Position numbers and translations under genes: made by a program
Source: Xenorhabdus sp. BG5
GTDB taxonomy: Bacteria > Pseudomonadota > Gammaproteobacteria > Enterobacterales > Enterobacteriaceae
NCBI RefSeq assembly: GCF_015163665.1
Contig: NZ_JADEUG010000025.1
Location: forward strand, 1-54,958
Direction: 5' to 3'
Length of the DNA: 54,958 nt
The notes under the pieces: generated by a model
The model's input: only the letters and a program-made list of their open reading frames with translations
Databases searched by the model: none
Told to the model about the DNA's origin: nothing
Shown: positions 17,305 to 26,228 of the stretch, piece by piece
How the letters are laid out: each line of letters starts with the position of its first letter
How positions within the stretch are numbered: the stretch's first letter is position 1

Positions 17305-19311
17305 TCACTGCCCCTGCTGTGCCAAGCGTTGCTGTTTTTTCTGGCGAATAAAGGCCAGTGCCTCAGCATACCTGACTTCGATGGGATCGCTGGAATTCAG
17401 TAATGGCTCTCTGCGAAACTCCTGAGTAAATTGCTTAATTCGGGGCCATAAAATCACAGCCTCTTCTTCTGAAACCTGAGATTTGCTGGCACTAACGGCT
17501 TCCTGGATAGTCTTCAGCATGGCGGCATCGACCTGCTTCGAAAGAATTTCGTAAGCTCCTCTGAAGGGATTAATGGCGTCGATTAAATCAATGTTCAGAT
17601 TATCAATACACAAAAATTTATCGCCCATTTTCAGGAATTGCTTCCCGGTAACATTGCTATCACTTTCATCACTGCTTTCGCTCAAATCCATAATTGCATC
17701 GGGTGGCAGGTCTTTTCCGTCTACTAGTCCTCCCTGTTGAGTAATCAGCATACTTTGCAGCATACCCTGGCGAATTTGTTCCTGTTCTTCTTCTGTCAGG
17801 TCAGGATACAAAGTCTGGATGATGGCAGGGAGTTCAACTTGTGTCACAGTCTCCGGTGGTACGGTTTTACTGATGCTTTCCTGCACAAGCTGTTGGTTCG
17901 CCAATAACGCGGCCATAATTTCGTTTCTGTCGCCGTTAAGAATATCGAGAACTTTTTGTGAAACCAGTGTTGAAGTGGTGTCGTCAACAAGGAGTGTATT
18001 TGCAGGTAATTCCTTGCCATCCCACAGAGAACGAGGCTTAAACTGAATGGTCGGGGCAAGGATCTGTTCCATCAATAGAGAAGTTGTTATGGCTTTCAGC
18101 ATGTTGTTCACAGATGTTCTGACATCTTCATCCTGAGCATCAGGTTGCGCAATCAAATTAGTGAACTGTGCATGTGTTTTTCCAACGCAATCGCGGGTTG
18201 CTCTGCCAATAATCTGAACAATTTCTGTCAGAGAGCTACGATATCCTATGGTCAGTACATGCTCACAATAAGGCCAATCGAATCCTTCTTTCGCCATACC
18301 AAGTGCAATAATGATATCCATATCGTTAGATGAGGTTATATTACGAAGATAGGTCTGCACTTTTGCACGTTCAGATGAAGTGTCATCAACTAGGTTAGCA
18401 ATCCTGAGAATTCTTCTATCATTTGTCCTGACCTGGAGTATTCCTGTTTCTGGGTCACGAAGTACCACTTCACCAATAACATCGAGAATCGCATCAACTT
18501 CGCTATGCTTATCTTTTGTGGATTCGCCAGAGTTAACATTTGGAATGTGAATGATGGTTTTTTTATGAGTATCGAGCACATCAGGTAAGGCATCAATATA
18601 GCGGCCTTGATAGAAATGATAGCCAATCCCTAGTGATTTCAGATAATTGTAACCATTGAGCTGCTCATAGTAGGTATAGGTTACTTTGGTAAATTTAGCT
18701 TCATCATCCGGCAGGAGGATGGGAATGGTATCTCCCCGGAAATAGGAGCCGGTCATTGCCACAATATGTGCAGTTGATTTAGCCATCAGTTCATCGATAA
18801 GTCCACCAAGTCGATTATCACCGTCAGCAGAAACATGGTGAAATTCATCAATAGCAACTAGACAATTGTTAAACTCTGCAATATCGACCTTATCGAAGGC
18901 AAAACGTAAAGTGGCATGCGTACAGACCAAAATCAGGTCATCCCCGGCCATAAAACGCTGGAATGCAGCAACTTTGCTTTTATCACTACCATCAACGCAT
19001 AAGTTGTTTTGGGGACTAACCTGCCAGTCAGCAAAGAATCCAAATTCTGTCAATGCTGTGTTTTTAAAAGAACCGCCGATAGATTTTTCAGGTACAGAAA
19101 CAATCACTTTACGCAAGCCCTGATGTTCGAGCTTATCCAGCCCCAGAAACATTAGAGCACGAGATTTACCGCAGGCTGGGGGAGCTTTGATCAGCAGATA
19201 CTGACTATTGCGTTCAGCATAAGCACGAGATTGCATTTCTCGCATCCCCATTGAGTTAAGGCTTGCACTTTGTCCAGTCTGTTTGTATTCCACATGCAAA
19301 AGATTATTCAT
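17305..19311 (-). CDS. DEAD/DEAH-type superfamily 2 helicase of the methylase-nuclease operon
   Basis: Protein of 668 residues from ATG 19311, chosen for the GGAG 8 nt before it; a GTG at 19344 would lengthen it by 11 residues. Motif I APPACGKSRA lies near residue 44, motif II AIDEFHH near 155, motif III AMTGSY near 183 and motif VI QIIGRATRD near 370. The long C-terminus has acidic stretches (ESSDESDSN) and ends in the helical motif FTQEFRREPLLNSSDPIEVRYAEALAFIR. It is probably an ATP-driven translocase. It follows the methylase gene by 60 bp and abuts the nuclease gene. Confidence 0.85.
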   Translation of the reverse strand: MNNLLHVEYKQTGQSASLNSMGMREMQSRAYAERNSQYLLIKAPPACGKSRALMFLGLDKLEHQGLRKVIVSVPEKSIGGSFKNTALTEFGFFADWQVSPQNNLCVDGSDKSKVAAFQRFMAGDDLILVCTHATLRFAFDKVDIAEFNNCLVAIDEFHHVSADGDNRLGGLIDELMAKSTAHIVAMTGSYFRGDTIPILLPDDEAKFTKVTYTYYEQLNGYNYLKSLGIGYHFYQGRYIDALPDVLDTHKKTIIHIPNVNSGESTKDKHSEVDAILDVIGEVVLRDPETGILQVRTNDRRILRIANLVDDTSSERAKVQTYLRNITSSNDMDIIIALGMAKEGFDWPYCEHVLTIGYRSSLTEIVQIIGRATRDCVGKTHAQFTNLIAQPDAQDEDVRTSVNNMLKAITTSLLMEQILAPTIQFKPRSLWDGKELPANTLLVDDTTSTLVSQKVLDILNGDRNEIMAALLANQQLVQESISKTVPPETVTQVELPAIIQTLYPDLTEEEQEQIRQGMLQSMLITQQGGLVDGKDLPPDAIMDLSESSDESDSNVTGKQFLKMGDKFLCIDNLNIDLIDAINPFRGAYEILSKQVDAAMLKTIQEAVSASKSQVSEEEAVILWPRIKQFTQEFRREPLLNSSDPIEVRYAEALAFIRQKKQQRLAQQGQ

Positions 19312-19371
19312 TCCATTACTCCAGGAATAACTGAGCCACCTCACGGTGCATAGTAAAGCGGTCTAAAGGGT

Positions 19372-22050
19372 TTATTGGGAAACCAAAGTTTCGTAGCGAG
19401 CGAGTAAAAAGCCTAAACGTTCGTCTACATCTTTGAATGGTTTTTCCCGGTAAAGGCGGTCTACTGCTTTATCCAGTGTCTGATGTGCTTGCAGTAACGA
19501 CTCAGGCATCTTTTCTGGATCGTAAAGCTCTGCCAAGGTTTTGCCCGGAAATTCAGCACGAGTCAGCAGTACTTCTTCGGCAAGCTTTTCAATCATGGTA
19601 CGCTTTTCATCGTTCACATCAGGCCATGGGAATGTATTGTAAACTATTTTATTCCCATAGCTATAATCACTTTTAAGACGCATTGCTGTTAATCGCATCC
19701 ACTCGTTATGCATAAGTGATGTAATTAATCCAAAATCAAAAAGTGTTCCATTAGGTAATATGAAATTCCTATCTGAGGCTATTATAGATGATCTAAAAAA
19801 TCCGATTGGTATATATACCCTTCGCTCAGAAGATACACGAGGTATTAATATGTAATCCCCATTTAAAGGCTGTCTAATCTCATCGAATAAATGTGGAGTA
19901 TCAGCTTTTCTTCTCGTCGCTTCCTTCTTACTTTTCATTCTGAATTCACGAACAACATTCACGCGAGTTGTTACCATTGGAAGTCTTTTTAATTCGTCAT
20001 TTGTTATTCCTACGAGCCATAAACAGTATCTTTCACTTCCATTCAAAAACTCATCAGCACCAACAATCTTTTTAATCCAGTTTGCAGCATTAGGCTCTTT
20101 TAACAAAAGCTGTTCCATTTCATAACGATCCATCAGAAGATTACCATTATCGGTGGGTTTGTTTCCGAATAATAATGGTGAAATGTCTTCAGTGAGTGGC
20201 TTGCTAACGGGAGCGACAACTAGATTAGTTCCTTCAATAAGGTAAGGACTAATATTTTTTACTATTTTACTGTGCCATTCCTTTCCTACTTTTTGATAAA
20301 GACGTCGGCTTACTTCTTTTGAAGACAATCCAACAATAATAACATGAACTGCCGCTTTATCTCTGGCATTGTTAACCCATGTAAAAGTGGGATAGGCAAA
20401 ATGAATATTCAATCCTAATTTAAAAATGGCAGGCCAGAGTGTAGCAACTTGTTCACCCTGACAAATTGAGTTTGTGGCAACAAGTGATAATTCCGCTCTG
20501 GATTCTTTAATATACTGGGCCCCTTTCCAGAACCAACATGCAACAAAATCCAGTGAACCTAATGATTTAAAGCCGCTAAAGACAGTTTGCATGTCTTTAC
20601 GTTGTTCATCACTACGCCCTAAAGTTCCCAGAAATGGTGGGTTGCCAATAACATAGACCTCATCCTCAACGCTTTTAGGACAGATTTTACTCCAATCTTC
20701 ACGTAGGCTATTACCATGAACAATACATCCACTGTCGCGCAAGGGCAGAGCTGGAGGTGCATCACCAAACTCTTTCTCCCACTGATTGTTAAGCTGGTGC
20801 TCTGCCAACCAAAGTGATAATCGGGCAACCTCACATGCAAAATCATCAATTTCTATACCATAGAATTGTGACAAGTGTAGCCCACTCATTGGTATGGATT
20901 GAGGGTCTATCTCCTCCAAAGCCATGATAATTTCCATTTCAAGCTTACGGAGCTCTTTATAAGCAACAATTAAAAAGTTACCTGAACCACAAGCTGGATC
21001 AAAAACTTTGATTTTTCCCATGCGAACCAACAATCTCGTCAATCCGTTCGCACTTTTTCTGTTTTTTTCGAAATCAGATCTAAGAGGTTCAATAAATAAA
21101 GGCTGAATCACCTTCATAATGTTGCTATAGGAGGTATAGTGCTGCCCTAAACGACCTCTTTGTTCTATATCAATGACAGCCTGAAACATACTCCCGAAAA
21201 TATCCGGATTAATCTCACTCCAGTCCATCGATCCACAATCAAGGAGGATTCTTCTTCCTTTTTTACCAAGCTCAGGAATAGATTCATCAGATGAAAACAA
21301 TCCCCCATTAACATAACGAAAATCACTAATATGTTTAGGTAGATTCTTTCTTTTATCGCTATCCTCTGGTGTGTTTAATACAGAGAATATTTGATAAAGG
21401 AAGGTGCCCAGGTCACTCCCGTCGTCTTCAGTGTAGCTTTTTATTGCAGAAGTAAATTGTGTATCACTAAAAATCCCCGTGTCCTCAGCGAAGAAACAAA
21501 AGAGAATTCTTGTCAAAAAAACATTCAATATGTGAATATCTTCAGTATTGGTTAAATTATTATTAATTTTTATTAAGTCAAATAATTTACCCATTTTTTC
21601 GGCTGCTTTCACATCAGCTGGGTTTTCACTGCTGGTTAGTGCTTTTTCTAACCCAACCAATGGCAGGAAAAAGGCGTAATAACTGTGTAGTTCATCTATA
21701 TCAATGTCTAACCGCTCCCCTATTTGTGTATCCCAGGCAATAAAACGGAGGAAGTCTGTGATTATGACAAAACGAATTTTATTTTTTGTAATAAGCGGAT
21801 CGGTAAGGCGCAGGGATAGCTTTTCATCAAGGTCATCATCAGAATGTGTTGGTTCAAAGTAGATCTTGTTTTTTAACCCGATGTGACCACTTTCTTTCGC
21901 AATATTTCTGCTTCCACCTTGTCGTAACTGAGTAATCGTCGCTTTGGGTAAATTGTAGGCAGAAAAGAAATCATATATGAACTCTTCCTGATTAAGAGAA
22001 AATACGATTTCTTCAAGTGTATCAAAAATTTTTGTTTGGTTAACTGCCAT
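19372..22050 (-). CDS. class I N6-adenine DNA methyltransferase, MmeI-like architecture
   Basis: Protein of 892 residues. SAM-binding motif I DPACGSGNFL is at about residues 351-360 and the catalytic motif IV NPPF lies about 120 residues later, as in N6-adenine (gamma-type) methylases. A helical segment precedes motif I, ending in the typical LGQHYTS, and a long target-recognition region follows. The arrangement resembles MmeI/type IIG or BREX PglX-like enzymes. I see no clear D-ExK nuclease motif in the N-terminus (the strand RFVIITD is present), so cutting is probably left to the GIY-YIG partner. GAGGGATCAG precedes the ATG. It is the first gene of the three-gene operon. Confidence 0.87.
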   Translation of the reverse strand: MAVNQTKIFDTLEEIVFSLNQEEFIYDFFSAYNLPKATITQLRQGGSRNIAKESGHIGLKNKIYFEPTHSDDDLDEKLSLRLTDPLITKNKIRFVIITDFLRFIAWDTQIGERLDIDIDELHSYYAFFLPLVGLEKALTSSENPADVKAAEKMGKLFDLIKINNNLTNTEDIHILNVFLTRILFCFFAEDTGIFSDTQFTSAIKSYTEDDGSDLGTFLYQIFSVLNTPEDSDKRKNLPKHISDFRYVNGGLFSSDESIPELGKKGRRILLDCGSMDWSEINPDIFGSMFQAVIDIEQRGRLGQHYTSYSNIMKVIQPLFIEPLRSDFEKNRKSANGLTRLLVRMGKIKVFDPACGSGNFLIVAYKELRKLEMEIIMALEEIDPQSIPMSGLHLSQFYGIEIDDFACEVARLSLWLAEHQLNNQWEKEFGDAPPALPLRDSGCIVHGNSLREDWSKICPKSVEDEVYVIGNPPFLGTLGRSDEQRKDMQTVFSGFKSLGSLDFVACWFWKGAQYIKESRAELSLVATNSICQGEQVATLWPAIFKLGLNIHFAYPTFTWVNNARDKAAVHVIIVGLSSKEVSRRLYQKVGKEWHSKIVKNISPYLIEGTNLVVAPVSKPLTEDISPLLFGNKPTDNGNLLMDRYEMEQLLLKEPNAANWIKKIVGADEFLNGSERYCLWLVGITNDELKRLPMVTTRVNVVREFRMKSKKEATRRKADTPHLFDEIRQPLNGDYILIPRVSSERRVYIPIGFFRSSIIASDRNFILPNGTLFDFGLITSLMHNEWMRLTAMRLKSDYSYGNKIVYNTFPWPDVNDEKRTMIEKLAEEVLLTRAEFPGKTLAELYDPEKMPESLLQAHQTLDKAVDRLYREKPFKDVDERLGFLLARYETLVSQ

Positions 22051-22257
22051 CTGATCCCTCTAACCTCATGATCAAAACGCCTACATCTGAATAAATTTTA
22101 ATTCCTCTATAGCTGTTGCTACAGTCAATTAGATTTATTTTATCATCAAATAAAAAAGCCGTGAGGGTCAAAAATGGTCAATTTGGCTGCCATTTTACTC
22201 TCAAGGCTTCATATTAAATTCTTTCATTTTACGACATCATTCACAAATTAAAACTGC

Positions 22258-22527
22258 TCATTCCTGTGTATTAGCGCGAACCTTACGCTCAATAAGCTGA
22301 CCACGTTTATCAAAATACCGACTAGGCCAGATCTCTGAAGGATGAATTTCGAGATAGTTAGCGATGATCCATTCACCTTTCGGCCATTCTCTGCTGAGTG
22401 CATTTGCTAATGTTGATGAACTAAGTCCAGCTTCACGAGAGAGAGCCGCTAAGGTTGTACCGCGCTTACGTAATGCGGCGATGATATCGGCCTGATGCCA
22501 GTCATTGTGAACATTGTTGTTATTCAT
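22258..22527 (-). CDS. Ner/Nlp-family HTH regulator
   Basis: Small DNA-binding protein of 89 residues, from ATG 22527 behind GAAGGGG. The segment DWHQADIIAALRKRGTTLAALSREAGLSSSTLANALSREWPKGEWIIANYLEIHPSEIWPSRY is the complete Ner/SfsB (Nlp) fold known from phage Mu Ner and E. coli SfsB. It lies 200 bp upstream of the methylase operon on the same strand and is a good candidate to control it. Confidence 0.85.
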   Translation of the reverse strand: MNNNNVHNDWHQADIIAALRKRGTTLAALSREAGLSSSTLANALSREWPKGEWIIANYLEIHPSEIWPSRYFDKRGQLIERKVRANTQE

Positions 22528-22574
22528 TTCTACTACCCCTTCCATTAATCAATCATTGATGGTGGTAATCCAGA

Positions 22575-22714
22575 CAGGGTTCGCAGTACCGGTAACGTCC
22601 AACCGGCGAGGCCGAAGCCTCCCCTGCCTGAATCACCATTGAAAGGGTGATAGCAAGCACACTGGTAGAAAATTCCTACCAGTGTGGACGTTAATTCAAG
22701 GCTGCGAAACCCTG
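22575..22714. ncRNA. candidate multibranched structured RNA or DNA element
   Basis: Five nested or adjacent helices can be drawn by eye. The outer stem is 22575-22586 with 22702-22714 (CAGGGTTCGCAG / CTGCGAAACCCTG, one bulge). The second stem is 22594-22600 with 22686-22692 (AACGTCC / GGACGTT). The three inner hairpins are at 22608-22621 (GAGGC/GCCTC), 22632-22651 (ATCACC/GGTGAT) and 22658-22686 (CACACTGGTAG/CTACCAGTGTG). No open frame explains it. It lies between the Nlp regulator and the integrase remnant. The strand and function are unknown. Confidence 0.5.
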
Positions 22715-22788
22715 ACCATTAGATTTTGCTAATGGCAGAAATACTTTAACTGATTGTTTTACCTAACACAATAACCGAACGACTAAGT

Positions 22789-23415
22789 TTAACGACTATA
22801 AACCCGCTCAACATAACGCCCGCGACCATCACCATGCCCCAAATCCATTGCAACCAGCGCTCGCGCCTCTTGATGGCTAAAGCCATTCTGTTGGTAAAAA
22901 CGCAGAGCATCCTGTGCCCACGCATAGCGCAAGCTATGGGGAGAGTACCGGCCTGTTAAACCAATCCTTGTGGTATGCGTTCGCCAGTAGTTCATGGCCT
23001 GTTTGAGATCGAGTTTATCAATCAATCTGCCGTTACGTTGTTCTGCGATAATAATCGCTTGCTCGACAGCAACTTTGACCGCAGCAATATCCAATACACG
23101 GGTTTGCCTTGGTCGGCCGCCTTTTGTACCGAAAACAACATGCAGTTTCGGTTCTGGTTGTTCTAATTGTTTACGCCAGCTTTTCAGTGAAGCACTGCAT
23201 TGCACCGTTCGCTTGGCGATCCCCTGAGATAAACGGGCATCAACATATTGTTCCACGTGTTTGGTTTTCAAATGACTGAGGCTTTTAACTTGGATATTCA
23301 GACTCAATAACAACGCGCCCAAGCGTCTGGCAATCCGAATGCGATCATGGCAGGTTTTATAACTACCGCCACCTTGCCGGGCAAAAAACTTTAATTCTTT
23401 CATCAATCGACTCAT
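22789..23415 (-). pseudogene. tyrosine integrase with in-frame internal deletion
   Basis: The 208-codon frame (ATG 23415, behind GGAGAA) has an intact N-terminal arm region (ELKFFARQGGGSYKTCHDRIRIARRLGALL). Its C-terminus HSLRYAWAQDALRFY...MDLGHGDGRGRYVERVY holds the HxxR box and the catalytic Tyr. As I recall them, members of this integrase family have about 300 residues. Here about 90-100 residues in the middle, including the first catalytic Arg region, seem lost at RTVQCSASLKSW, while the frame is kept. It is probably inactive, a relic of another mobile element inside the island. Confidence 0.7.
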
Positions 23416-24359
23416 CCATTTTTCTCCACTGATATCCGACAATCTACGATCTCTGGCGCGTGTCAGTGCGGCAAAACAGAAAGCACCAGTTTTGCCCTTG
23501 ACGAATATCTGTGCGCCAGAGTGAACGCAGGTTGAGGTATTGCGGGGTATCGGTTGAGTACGCGGTACTGCCGCCTGTATTTACAGGTCATCCCCACCGG
23601 CAAAATGCCAGCCTCGATATCGTCAAGTTCTCCTTTTTCAATCTAAAAATGCAGTGTCAGATTCACTGCGTGGTGAAGCAGGCGTGAGCCTGTCAGAGTT
23701 GTGTGGTGCTTTGGCTGCGGCGTCACTTTCAGCGGTAAACCGCCAAAAAGTGACGCCTTAAATCCGTAAACAGTCAGCAAAAGTCGTACAAGCGTTAAAA
23801 TGCCAGTAGGCACTGCAAAACGCCGTAAGGTTAGAGTTCAAACGGGAGCAATGAGTTAATCGTTTAGGTGTAGAAAGTAGTCTGCTGAATATTTCAAACA
23901 GGAATAGTCAGAAACATGAAAGGGATGCGTGAAAGACATCCAGTTGTTTATTGAAGATAAATGAAATGTGATCTGGTACTGATATGAAAAGTCAGTGCAT
24001 GAACCAACATCCAACAGTAACAAGATAAAACACTTTTTGGGTGTATTTTTCAGTTTAAGAAACCTTCATCACCAGACAAGGGGTTTATGTCTGACAATAT
24101 CTGCTTCCAAAGGTGGGCAGATGTACCACAATCTTGCTCTCCCTTTCAGGCTACGAGAGTTTTGTTTCGCCACCCTAAGGAGATCCTGACAGGCGATGGA
24201 TCTTTGATAACAATTAAATACTTTATCGGTTGGAACGAGTAGGGTCAAATTTTTATTTGATATGAAATTAAGAAAAAACGATAGGGATAATCTAGGTAAC
24301 AGCTCTTCCTAGCGCTTTCAAAGTAAATTTTCTTATTGAGGTCTGTGATTCCCTTATAC
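23416..24359. other. gene-free stretch with strong inverted repeats
   Basis: No convincing gene is found. Two structured parts stand out. At 23451-23521 an outer stem CTCTGGCGC / GCGCCAGAG encloses an inner stem GGCAAAAC / GTTTTGCC (23470-23477 with 23489-23496). At 23719-23757 an 11-bp perfect stem GGCGTCACTTT / AAAGTGACGCC encloses GCGGT / ACCGC. The rest is low in coding potential in all frames. It separates the integrase relic from the biosynthetic operon. Confidence 0.55.
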
Positions 24360-24986
24360 TTATCTGCTATACAGCCATTCGTTCTCCATTAAAGGGGACA
24401 TATGTCCTCCTATCCAATTAATTAACCGTGCATTTAGTCGGCTGGCAAAAATATGTTGTAGTAAAGGAGGTGTTAGCAAATCTTGCTGTGTGATTACATA
24501 GCTAACTGGACAGCTCAAGTTAGTTATACGTGGTGGTGGCGGAGAAAGTAATAACTGCACTGGCTCACTTGGTGCTAAAGGAACAGATTGGCCTAAAAGT
24601 GTGAGGAAGAGTTCAGGTTTATGTATGTAGATACGGCCACTACTTATATCCAACCTACAACTTTCTGATAACGCCTCTTGTCCACTCTCTTGATAGCTTT
24701 CAAGAGCACTGCCACCTTGGCTAATCAGCGCACTCAATAACCATAAATGGCTAACCTTTTCTCCCAATCGTGCTGCTAGGCATTGTGCTAGATATCCTCC
24801 GAAACTGTGACCAATAATTTCTATTGGTTTATTAAAAGTCGAGGCGAGCATTTCCGCTTCATCTAGCCAATGCTGGAGGTCACACTCTGATTGGTCTCTG
24901 ATATCATCTACATCTTCCCCAATCAAATTTGGAGACCAAACACTACGACGTAAAAAAAAACCTGAAACCAGAATACGTGCAGTCAT
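24360..24986 (-). CDS. alpha/beta hydrolase of the biosynthetic operon
   Basis: Protein of 208 residues with the nucleophile elbow GHSFGG near residue 62, an Asp in VITQQDLL and a His in GGHMSPL, which completes a Ser-Asp-His triad. It could be a type II thioesterase that unloads or edits carrier proteins, or a product hydrolase. It is the last gene of the operon and overlaps the MFS gene by 4 bp. Confidence 0.78.
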   Translation of the reverse strand: MTARILVSGFFLRRSVWSPNLIGEDVDDIRDQSECDLQHWLDEAEMLASTFNKPIEIIGHSFGGYLAQCLAARLGEKVSHLWLLSALISQGGSALESYQESGQEALSESCRLDISSGRIYIHKPELFLTLLGQSVPLAPSEPVQLLLSPPPPRITNLSCPVSYVITQQDLLTPPLLQHIFASRLNARLINWIGGHMSPLMENEWLYSR

Positions 24987-26224
24987 GGTGTAGTTACCTC
25001 ACTTTGTGTCCGTTTCATCGCGTTTACAGTGCGTTGTAGCATCATAGTGAGCAAACAAAGCCCGGCTAAGCTAAGAAAAAGTATCTGGTGGTTGCCAAGA
25101 TCCAACATTAAACCACCATACAATGGAGCAAGGGCACTGCCCAGTAGGTAAAGGTTAGCGGCACCAAAATAGCTCCCACGTAACGCATTTGGGGTTATCT
25201 GATCCACTTCCACACTGAAGGTAGGGAATACTACCAATTCACCCAGACTAAGGATGATGGTTGCTATAGCGAGCATATAAAATTGTGTAACAGGAGCAAA
25301 AGCGAATAACAGCTGTGCCAGTAACATCATTAATAGTCCTGTTATTAGCCTAACTCCAGTCGAATAACGTTGTAACAGACGTAATAAGGGAAACTGAGCG
25401 ATAATAATAGTCAGAGCATTAATCGCAATCAGGGTAGCAATCAGCGACATAACATTTGGTACATGACTACGAGTGAGATATTGGACCAATGTGGAATCAA
25501 AGCTGGCGTATACTAAGGCTGCTAACATATTACAAAGCATCAACAAAGCAAAAAGTCGATGACGGATCATTTGTCCGCAGGCGGCAAAAAACGTGGAAGA
25601 TGTGGTACTAGTTTGCTTTGGTGTAGTACTTCGCCATACGGTATAGTGCAGTAAGCGCCATAGTAACAGACCATAAATAAAATAGATTGAGGCAGTGATT
25701 AAAAAGGTTAAGCCTTGTTTGTCAACACCTAAGGTCACCCCAAATAATGGGCCTACCGCAGCGCCGGCATTGATAGCGTAATAACGGCAATAGAGTGCCA
25801 GCTCACGCGAAGCCTTATCATTAATACGATCTCCTATCAATGCCTTGCAGCTGGATTCAAGTAGAGCACAACCGATACTGACACCAGCAATACCAATGCC
25901 ATACAGTGCGGGGTTATTACCATAGCTTAGCAAGACAAAAGCCAGTGCACTCAATGTGGTTCCACACAGTATAAGGCGTTTACGACCAAAACGATCTGAT
26001 AACCAACCAGTATAGACGCCGCTGATTGCACCAAAGATGATAGCTATGGAGAGTAAGGCACCGATGGTAGTCGCAGAGAAGTTGAACTGGCGGTACAGTA
26101 TCACTGCTAAAAAAGGCCAGATCATAAAATAGGCTCCCCGCGTTAGCAGGGTGCCTACCAACATCAAATGAATTTCTGCAGGTAGAGCACGAAAACGTGC
26201 CAAGGTAAAGGTTTTACTCTGCAT
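24983..26224 (-). CDS. MFS transporter, likely product exporter
   Basis: Integral membrane protein of 413 residues with about 12 hydrophobic helices. The MFS loop motif GWLSDRFGRKR lies between helices 2 and 3. The ATG at 26224 is preferred because GGTGA, overlapping the stop of the preceding gene, is 5 nt before it; a GTG at 26260 would extend the protein. Position inside the biosynthetic operon suggests export of the product or self-resistance. Confidence 0.85.
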   Translation of the reverse strand: MQSKTFTLARFRALPAEIHLMLVGTLLTRGAYFMIWPFLAVILYRQFNFSATTIGALLSIAIIFGAISGVYTGWLSDRFGRKRLILCGTTLSALAFVLLSYGNNPALYGIGIAGVSIGCALLESSCKALIGDRINDKASRELALYCRYYAINAGAAVGPLFGVTLGVDKQGLTFLITASIYFIYGLLLWRLLHYTVWRSTTPKQTSTTSSTFFAACGQMIRHRLFALLMLCNMLAALVYASFDSTLVQYLTRSHVPNVMSLIATLIAINALTIIIAQFPLLRLLQRYSTGVRLITGLLMMLLAQLLFAFAPVTQFYMLAIATIILSLGELVVFPTFSVEVDQITPNALRGSYFGAANLYLLGSALAPLYGGLMLDLGNHQILFLSLAGLCLLTMMLQRTVNAMKRTQSEVTTP

Positions 26225-26228
26225 CGGA

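Noticed and set aside
19372-22050. BREX PglX or DISARM methylase
   Set aside because: No brxA/B/C, pglZ or drmA/B/C genes are nearby; the partners are a different helicase and a GIY-YIG nuclease.
22575-22714. Integron attC site suggested by AACGTCC...GGACGTT
   Set aside because: The core-site consensus (RYYYAAC/GTTRRRY) does not pair properly here, and there is no integron integrase or cassette array.
23995-24189. Possible 64-codon gene on the plus strand in the gene-free stretch
   Set aside because: No ribosome site, no recognisable pattern, and composition unlike neighbouring genes; probably chance.
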